From: an uncultured Bacteroidota bacterium
GTDB taxonomy: Bacteria; Bacteroidota; Bacteroidia; JADZBD01
Direction: 5' to 3'
NCBI GenBank assembly: GCA_937924855.1
Contig: CALEYQ010000032.1
Span: forward strand, 1 to 45,667
Length of the DNA stretch: 45,667 bases
The translations under genes were made by a program, and so were the position numbers. Of this stretch, positions 40,507 to 45,667 are shown one piece after another. The notes below the pieces were generated by a model. It was not told where the DNA came from and made no database searches. It saw only the letters and a list, made by a program, of their open reading frames with translations. Positions within the stretch are counted from its first letter, which is position 1; every line of letters starts with the position of its first letter.

Positions 40507-42024
40507 TCAATCCCTGGTAAAGGTGTAAATCATCGTATCTACAAAATCGGGAACGTCCAGCGAAAAAGAAACGCATTTGTTGTTTTCTACCGTTATGGGC
40601 ATTTCGCTCCAGCGCAGGGTAGGATCCGAAAAAGTAACCAGACAACTTCCTTTGCCCAGATAAACAAGTTTTCCTGTTGCTCCGGGATGGCCTTCAAGCG
40701 TTAAAATCAAATCTTTTCCCGACAATTTTATTTCCGCTGAGCCATAATGTGGGTGTTTGTATTTCCCAATCATGGCGGTTTTTAAATGGGTGGGAACCGT
40801 GGCATTGGCAGGCAAACCGGCAATCTGATTTTTGTATGCCTGTTTTTCTTTTTCTTCGGCTTTTTTGAACCTTTCCAATTGTGGATCTGAATAATCTGTT
40901 TTTCCGTTTCCAAGATAAGCTTCTATCAAGGTGCTGAAGAGGGCGTCGTAAAAGTTCTGATTGTCGTAATTGGTGAGAACCACAATGCCTAAATTTTCCT
41001 CCGGTAAAAAACCGGATTTGGAAAGCATCCCGTCGGCTCCGCCGGAATGTTGAATGAGAACCCGGCCACGGAAATCCTGAATAAACCAGCCCAGGCCGTA
41101 AAGGCTGAAATGGGCATTTCCGGCCGAATTCCTGCCAAAGGGAACAAATTGTCCGGCTATGGTTTGAGGGACATAAGTTTTCCTCAATACCGTTCGTGGA
41201 ATAATTTTTTGAGCGGTGTCCATTTGAAAAGCCAGCCACTTGCATACATCCGACACAGAGCTGTTGAGTGATCCGCAGGGTCCGATTTCGTCAAGTATTT
41301 TGTAGGGAATGGGAATTACTTTGTGCTCCGGATTATAGGTATGGGGTTTCGCTACATTGGAAATTTTTTCCAATTCCGAAACCTTGGAAAAAGTCCGGTG
41401 CATCCCAAGCGGATCCAGTATTCTGGTTCTTACCATGGAGTGCCAATCGCTCCCCGTTACCTTTTTTATTACTTCACCGCATACCACATAGCCCATGTTA
41501 AAATATCCCCAGTGCGAACGAAAAGGGTATGACAAGGGTACATACCTGAGCTTATGAGTCAGTTGTTCCGAAGTATAATTGGTGGCCCACATGGTAAAAT
41601 CACCGTCAAAGGTTTTATATCCAATCCGGTGGGTAAGCAGGTCGGTAATGGTAATCAGGGGAGTAAGGCTTGTGTCGGAAATAAGAAAATCAGGCAGATA
41701 TTTCACAACCGGATCAGAAAGAGAAATTTTTTTCTCCTGCTCTAATAATGCCATCAGAGTTCCGGTAAATGCCTTTGAATTTGAAGCAATGGCAAAAATG
41801 GAGTGTTCATTAACTTTTTCCGGTTTTCCTTCTTCCAATACTCCATACCCTTTGGCAAAAATTATTTTTCCGTCTTTTATTACCCCAACAGCCAGTCCGG
41901 GAATTTTCCATGCTTTCATATTTTGTTCTACATACCCGTCAAATCCGGAAAAGGGCTCTTGCTGGGAAAACAAAAAAAAGGGGCTCCCAAAAAGGAAGCC
42001 CAGTATGATCAGGAAATTTTTCAT
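40507..42024 (-). CDS. Exported class C beta-lactamase-like serine hydrolase (S12 family)
   Basis: A 505-residue protein with a signal peptide (MKNFLIILGFLFGSPFFLFS). The active-site SxxK is Ser81-Lys84 (IASNSKAFTG), the YxN is in GYFNMGYVV, and the third motif is HSGGADG. The C-terminal region (about 400-505) is a DUF3471-like beta-domain common in this family. It may be a D-amino-acid peptidase, an esterase or a peptidoglycan-active enzyme; the motifs do not show that it hydrolyses beta-lactams. It starts 4 bases after the lpdA stop and is probably co-transcribed with it. Confidence 0.9.
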   Translation of the reverse strand: MKNFLIILGFLFGSPFFLFSQQEPFSGFDGYVEQNMKAWKIPGLAVGVIKDGKIIFAKGYGVLEEGKPEKVNEHSIFAIASNSKAFTGTLMALLEQEKKISLSDPVVKYLPDFLISDTSLTPLITITDLLTHRIGYKTFDGDFTMWATNYTSEQLTHKLRYVPLSYPFRSHWGYFNMGYVVCGEVIKKVTGSDWHSMVRTRILDPLGMHRTFSKVSELEKISNVAKPHTYNPEHKVIPIPYKILDEIGPCGSLNSSVSDVCKWLAFQMDTAQKIIPRTVLRKTYVPQTIAGQFVPFGRNSAGNAHFSLYGLGWFIQDFRGRVLIQHSGGADGMLSKSGFLPEENLGIVVLTNYDNQNFYDALFSTLIEAYLGNGKTDYSDPQLERFKKAEEKEKQAYKNQIAGLPANATVPTHLKTAMIGKYKHPHYGSAEIKLSGKDLILTLEGHPGATGKLVYLGKGSCLVTFSDPTLRWSEMPITVENNKCVSFSLDVPDFVDTMIYTFTRD

Positions 42025-42028
42025 GTGC

Positions 42029-43420
42029 CTATAAATGTATAACTTCTCCGTATGCTGCTGCGGTTGCTTCCATTATGGCTTCGCTCATGGTAGGGTGGGG
42101 GTGAACCGATTTCAGGATTTCATGACCTGTTGTTTCCAGTTTACGTGCCACAACAATCTCTGCAATCATTTCGGTTACGTTCGCACCAATCATATGTGCT
42201 CCCAGCAGTTCGCCGTATTTTGCATCGAATATTACTTTAACAAATCCGTCTTTTGCGCCGGCCGCACTTGCTTTTCCGGAGGCTGAAAAAGGAAACTTTC
42301 CTATTTTCAATTCATATCCTTTTTCTTTAGCGGCTTTTTCTGTAAATCCTACCGAAGCAATTTCAGGGGAAGTGTAAGTGCAACCGGGAATATTATTGTA
42401 ATCTAAAGGTTCAGGGCTGTGTCCGGCAATTTTTTCAACACAAATAATTCCTTCCGCTGAGGCCACGTGAGCTAAGGCCTGTCCGCCAACGCAATCACCT
42501 ATGGCATAATAGCCCGGCATATTGGTTTGATAGTAGGCATCAGTCAGAATTTTCCCTTTGTCGGTGGCAATGCCCACAGCTTCCAGTCCCAGATTTTCAA
42601 GGTTGGCCTGAATGCCCACCGCTGAAAGGACGATATCCGATTCTATGGTTTGCTCTCCTTTAGGTGTTTTAATCTTTGTTTTGCAACCGGATCCTTTGGT
42701 GTCAACAGAAACAACTTCCGAGCCCGTAAGAATTTCCATGCCGGCTTTTTTGAAGGATTTTTCCAGTTGTTTGGAAACCTCTTCGTCTTCTACCGGTACA
42801 ATATTGGGCAAGAATTCAACGAGAGTAATTTTGGTTCCCATGGTAGCATAGAAATAGGCAAACTCACTGCCAATGGCTCCTGATCCTACCACAACCATAC
42901 TCTTGGGCAGGGAAGGAAGCGACATGGCTTCGCGGTAACCAATAATTTTTTTTCCGTCCTGAGGAATGTTGGGCAATACTCTTGATCTGGCTCCCACTGC
43001 TAAAATAATATGTTTGGCTTCGAGGGTTTGCTTTTTGCCGTCGCCGCCGGTAACCTCTACTTTTTTTCCGGGAAGCACTTTTCCATGCCCGGTAACCACT
43101 TCAATTTTGTTTTTCTTCATCAAAAACTGAACGCCCTTGCTCATGCCATCCGCTACCCCTCTCGAACGCTTGATAACGCCCGGAAAATCCACCGAAGGTT
43201 TTCCGGAAATGGAAATACCATAATCAGCGGCGTGATTCAGGTATTCGAATACCTGGGCCGACTTTAACAGGGCTTTGGTTGGAATACATCCCCAGTTCAG
43301 GCAGATACCGCCTAAGCTTTCTTTTTCAACAATGGCGGTTTTTAATCCCAATTGAGAAGCCCTGATGGCGGCTACATACCCTCCCGGGCCACTTCCAATA
43401 ACAATTACATCGTATGACAT
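42029..43420 (-). CDS. lpdA: Dihydrolipoyl dehydrogenase
   Basis: LpdA (E3) reoxidises lipoyl groups of the pyruvate and 2-oxoglutarate dehydrogenase complexes with NAD+. The 463-residue flavoprotein has the FAD motif VIGSGPGGYVAAIRA, the redox Cys40/Cys45 pair in GGICLNWGCIPTK, the NAD motif VVGSGAIGSEFAYFY, the YAIGDCVGG second FAD motif, and the His-Glu pair in HPHPTMSEAIME. No E1/E2 genes are nearby. A near-consensus -7 element (TACTTTCG) lies upstream on the minus strand. Confidence 0.97.
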   Translation of the reverse strand: MSYDVIVIGSGPGGYVAAIRASQLGLKTAIVEKESLGGICLNWGCIPTKALLKSAQVFEYLNHAADYGISISGKPSVDFPGVIKRSRGVADGMSKGVQFLMKKNKIEVVTGHGKVLPGKKVEVTGGDGKKQTLEAKHIILAVGARSRVLPNIPQDGKKIIGYREAMSLPSLPKSMVVVGSGAIGSEFAYFYATMGTKITLVEFLPNIVPVEDEEVSKQLEKSFKKAGMEILTGSEVVSVDTKGSGCKTKIKTPKGEQTIESDIVLSAVGIQANLENLGLEAVGIATDKGKILTDAYYQTNMPGYYAIGDCVGGQALAHVASAEGIICVEKIAGHSPEPLDYNNIPGCTYTSPEIASVGFTEKAAKEKGYELKIGKFPFSASGKASAAGAKDGFVKVIFDAKYGELLGAHMIGANVTEMIAEIVVARKLETTGHEILKSVHPHPTMSEAIMEATAAAYGEVIHL

Positions 43421-43480
43421 GAAAAAAAGATTACATGGTTAACAGTAGGCGAAAGTAGATATTTTAAAGATTGTATTCCC

Positions 43481-43488
43481 TATATTTG
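43481..43488 (+). promoter_or_regulatory. -7 promoter element for the M61 peptidase gene
   Basis: TATATTTG matches TAnnTTTG and ends 16 bases before the ATG at 43505. Confidence 0.55.
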
Positions 43489-43504
43489 AGGGTTTTATTT
43501 TCCT

Positions 43505-45274
43505 ATGCATTATAAAATTTCGTGGAAAAATCCACAGACCCGATATGTTGATATTGAGCTCACTGTGCCTACCGGTGGGGCGGGAGAAATACAACTTAAT
43601 CTTCCTGCCTGGCGACCCGGTCGCTATGAACTTGGGAATTTTGCAAAGAACATTCAGCAATGGATTCCTGTGGGTGAGGATGGTTCCCCTTTGCCATTCC
43701 GGAAAATATCAAAAGATGCCTGGCTTGTTAAAACCCAGGGGCAAAAATCAATTACCGTAAAATATAATTATTACGCCGCCGAGTTAAATGCCGGTTCCAC
43801 CTGGTTGGATGAAAGTCAGCTGTATATGAACCCGGTAAATTGTTGCCTGTATTGCCCCGAAAAGATAGAACAGGAACATGTGCTGGAACTAATAATTCCC
43901 GCAGATTTTCATGTGGCCTGCGCTCTGCCTGCTGATAAGCAACAGGTATTACCCGAATCCGGTAAAAAAAGTATTTTGCTCAGAGCAGTTTCTTTTCATG
44001 AGTTAGTCGACTCCCCTTTTATTGCCAGTCCTACCCTCAAAGGAAATAATTTTATTATGGATGGGGTTGAGTTTTTCCTTTGGTTTCAGGGCGAGTGCAA
44101 GCCCGACTGGAGCAAGCTGATTAATGATTTTTTTATTTTCATCAACGAGCAATTCCTTACCATGAAGGAATTCCCGGCCACGGCATATCATTTTTTCTTC
44201 CAGATTATTCCCTACCGGTTTTATCATGGGGTTGAACATCTTAACAGTACAGTTATTGTTTTGGGTCCGGGATATGGGATGATGAAAGGATCAGGGTATG
44301 AAAACCTTCTGGGTGTGAGTTCCCATGAGCTTTTTCATTCATGGAATGTTAAGGCCATACGTCCCATTGAAATGATGCCTTATGATTATTCCCGCGAGAA
44401 TTACAGCCGTCAGGGTTTTATTTATGAGGGAATTACTACCTATTATGGCGATCTGTTCCTTTTCCGGAGTGGGGTTTTTAACCGGGATCAGTATTTCGCC
44501 ACTTTTAATGAGCGAATTCAAAAACACTTTGATAATCAGGGGCGTTTTAATCTGAGTGTTGCCGATTCCTCCTTCGACACCTGGCTGGATGGATATCAGC
44601 CCGGCGTTCCCCACCGGAAAACAAATATTTATGATGAGGGCTGCCTGATTGCTTTTATGTTGGATGTCCTCATCCGTGAAAACACATCCAATAAAAATTC
44701 ACTCGATGATGTTATGAGGCTGTTGTTTTTTCAACATGCCCAAAACAACATGGGGTATTCGGAAGAGGATTTCAGGAATCTGATTAACCAGGTGGCAGGA
44801 ACCTCCCTGGATGATTTTCTGATGAGGTATGTTTTTGGAAAAAATGATTATCGTGAAATTTTAAACCACTGCCTGAATTTTCTGGGCCTGGAATTAAGGG
44901 TTGAGAATACCGGGAAATATTACGAATCATTTTTAGGCATCAAAGGCCAGGAAAGCCCCTCAGGTTTTAAGGTAAGCCTTGTTTTTCCGGGTTCTATTGC
45001 GGAGAAAAGCGGCCTTCGTCCCGGCGATGAAATTTCCGGAGTTAACAATATTAGAATTAACCAGGATTTCGATGAATGGCTAAAGCACTTTCATCCTGAA
45101 AAATTTGTATTGCAGGTTCTTAGAAATTCCGAAATAAGATCCTGTTCTTTCCCGGCCGACAGGGGCATCTATTACCGTAAATGGGAACTGGGTATTCAGG
45201 GGAATCTGACCCCGGCCCAAATGGAAAATTTCAAAGCATGGACCCGAAGGCCTATTTTAGAGCCTGGGGGATAA
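43505..45274 (+). CDS. M61 family (glycyl aminopeptidase-type) metallopeptidase with PDZ domain
   Basis: A 589-residue peptidase without a signal peptide, hence probably cytoplasmic. The M61 N-terminal beta-domain (about 1-165) shows LNLPAWRPGRYELGNFAKNI. The zinc site is HELFH at 274-278 (SSHELFHSWNVKAIRP), with the third ligand Glu likely in YEGITTYYGDL. A PDZ domain lies near 480-555 (GSIAEKSGLRPGDEISGVNN). The family cleaves N-terminal Gly or Ala from peptides. It stands alone after the lpdA promoter region. Confidence 0.93.
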   Translation: MHYKISWKNPQTRYVDIELTVPTGGAGEIQLNLPAWRPGRYELGNFAKNIQQWIPVGEDGSPLPFRKISKDAWLVKTQGQKSITVKYNYYAAELNAGSTWLDESQLYMNPVNCCLYCPEKIEQEHVLELIIPADFHVACALPADKQQVLPESGKKSILLRAVSFHELVDSPFIASPTLKGNNFIMDGVEFFLWFQGECKPDWSKLINDFFIFINEQFLTMKEFPATAYHFFFQIIPYRFYHGVEHLNSTVIVLGPGYGMMKGSGYENLLGVSSHELFHSWNVKAIRPIEMMPYDYSRENYSRQGFIYEGITTYYGDLFLFRSGVFNRDQYFATFNERIQKHFDNQGRFNLSVADSSFDTWLDGYQPGVPHRKTNIYDEGCLIAFMLDVLIRENTSNKNSLDDVMRLLFFQHAQNNMGYSEEDFRNLINQVAGTSLDDFLMRYVFGKNDYREILNHCLNFLGLELRVENTGKYYESFLGIKGQESPSGFKVSLVFPGSIAEKSGLRPGDEISGVNNIRINQDFDEWLKHFHPEKFVLQVLRNSEIRSCSFPADRGIYYRKWELGIQGNLTPAQMENFKAWTRRPILEPGG

Positions 45275-45426
45275 TTCATTGAATAGTAGATGTTTAGTGT
45301 TATTTCTTGTTATCCGTCTACCGAAAGTCTCAGGGGTATGTTTATAAAATAAAAGAAGTTTTTTTGGCATTTGTCGAAAATTGACCAAGATTTGCCGATA
45401 GATTTAACCAAAAAAAATCAAAAATT

Positions 45427-45667
45427 ATGGAACAAACCAACCCTTCACCAAAACGCCCAACTTTCTTAACCGTTCTTTGTATCCTTTCCTTTATCGGTTC
45501 CGGCTTAGGAATTATTATGGGAATTTACCATCTGGCTACTGCCGGAGCTACTCAGACAGCCATGGAAATGCTATCTCCAATGGGTGACCAAATTGAGGAT
45601 GAAATGTCAACTGCCATTGATTCTACCTACGAATCAGAAGAAGTGAGAAAAGGTATGGATGCCTTGG
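45427..45667 (+). CDS. Unknown membrane protein (partial, runs off the window)
   Basis: An open frame from ATG at 45427 encodes at least 80 residues without a stop. It begins MEQTNPSPKRPTFLTVLC, has a membrane segment (VLCILSFIGSGLGIIMGIY) and continues with an acidic helical stretch. No family is recognised. The 152-base gap before it has a near-consensus -7 box (TAGATTTA at 45399-45406) and no other clear signal. Confidence 0.7.
   Translation, partial: MEQTNPSPKRPTFLTVLCILSFIGSGLGIIMGIYHLATAGATQTAMEMLSPMGDQIEDEMSTAIDSTYESEEVRKGMDAL

Noticed and set aside
40507..42024. Antibiotic resistance gene
   Set aside because: The motifs show only the S12 hydrolase family. Nothing in the sequence or context shows beta-lactam hydrolysis.

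Overview
The window is a dense stretch of chromosome from a member of the Bacteroidota. Four proteins carry type IX secretion (T9SS) C-terminal sorting domains. SprB repeats, a PorE-like OmpA/PD40 protein, a DUF4835 protein, a Bacteroidota-type omega subunit and RNase Y all fit. At least fourteen genes have the Bacteroidota -7 promoter element TAnnTTTG a few bases to a few tens of bases upstream. No Shine-Dalgarno pattern is evident. The futalosine menaquinone genes mqnB and mqnD are present. I cannot place the organism below phylum or class level. No tRNA, rRNA, CRISPR array, insertion sequence or prophage was seen, and no gene-free gap exceeds about 250 bases.

Layout. 1-3869 (mostly minus): PorE-like OmpA/TPR/PD40 protein, a TPR protein and a small exported protein. 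4031-6038 (plus): M42 aminopeptidase and a lipoprotein. 6035-7899 (minus): queD-folE-fabD. 7957-10471 (plus): mqnB-mqnD, then hldD. 10474-13792 (minus): Gfo/Idh oxidoreductase, lipoprotein and polyprenyl-phosphate sugar transferase. 13888-15533 (plus): pcm and an abundant-looking outer-membrane barrel. 15581-17515 (minus): DtxR/MntR-type repressor, ZIP transporter, and smpB. 17582-21697 (minus): ECF sigma factor, a membrane-anchored protein ending in a T9SS type B domain, a secreted type B protein, and a small exported protein. 21952-24947 (plus): TPR protein, pyrD, HMG-CoA lyase. 24954-26183 (minus): SprB-repeat T9SS protein. 26239-28668 (plus): RsmB-like methyltransferase, sucC. 28660-29289 (minus): a YrdC/YciO gene interrupted by an in-frame stop. 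29354-31570 (plus): coiled-coil protein, zapA, rny. 31573-35819 (minus): rpoZ, coaBC, DUF4835, M14 peptidase. 35955-40506 (plus): MORN/YwqK-like protein, mnmA, lipoprotein, subtilase with T9SS tail. 40507-43420 (minus): lpdA and a class C beta-lactamase-like hydrolase. 43505 to the end (plus): M61 peptidase and the start of an unknown membrane protein.

Most genes are housekeeping or envelope genes. The most interesting module is the ECF sigma factor followed by a predicted inner-membrane protein. That protein has an anti-sigma-like cytoplasmic N-terminus, one membrane segment, a PKD domain and a complete T9SS type B sorting domain. A secreted type B protein follows it. This arrangement could let a cell sense T9SS or surface status and adjust transcription, but that is inference. 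Other points worth checking are the interrupted YrdC/YciO gene, a likely metal-responsive operator before the repressor-ZIP operon, a palindrome placed like a class II activator site before the barrel gene, and intrinsic terminators lying against or inside the 5' end of the next co-directional gene (pyrD, coaBC and the small gene at 17582).
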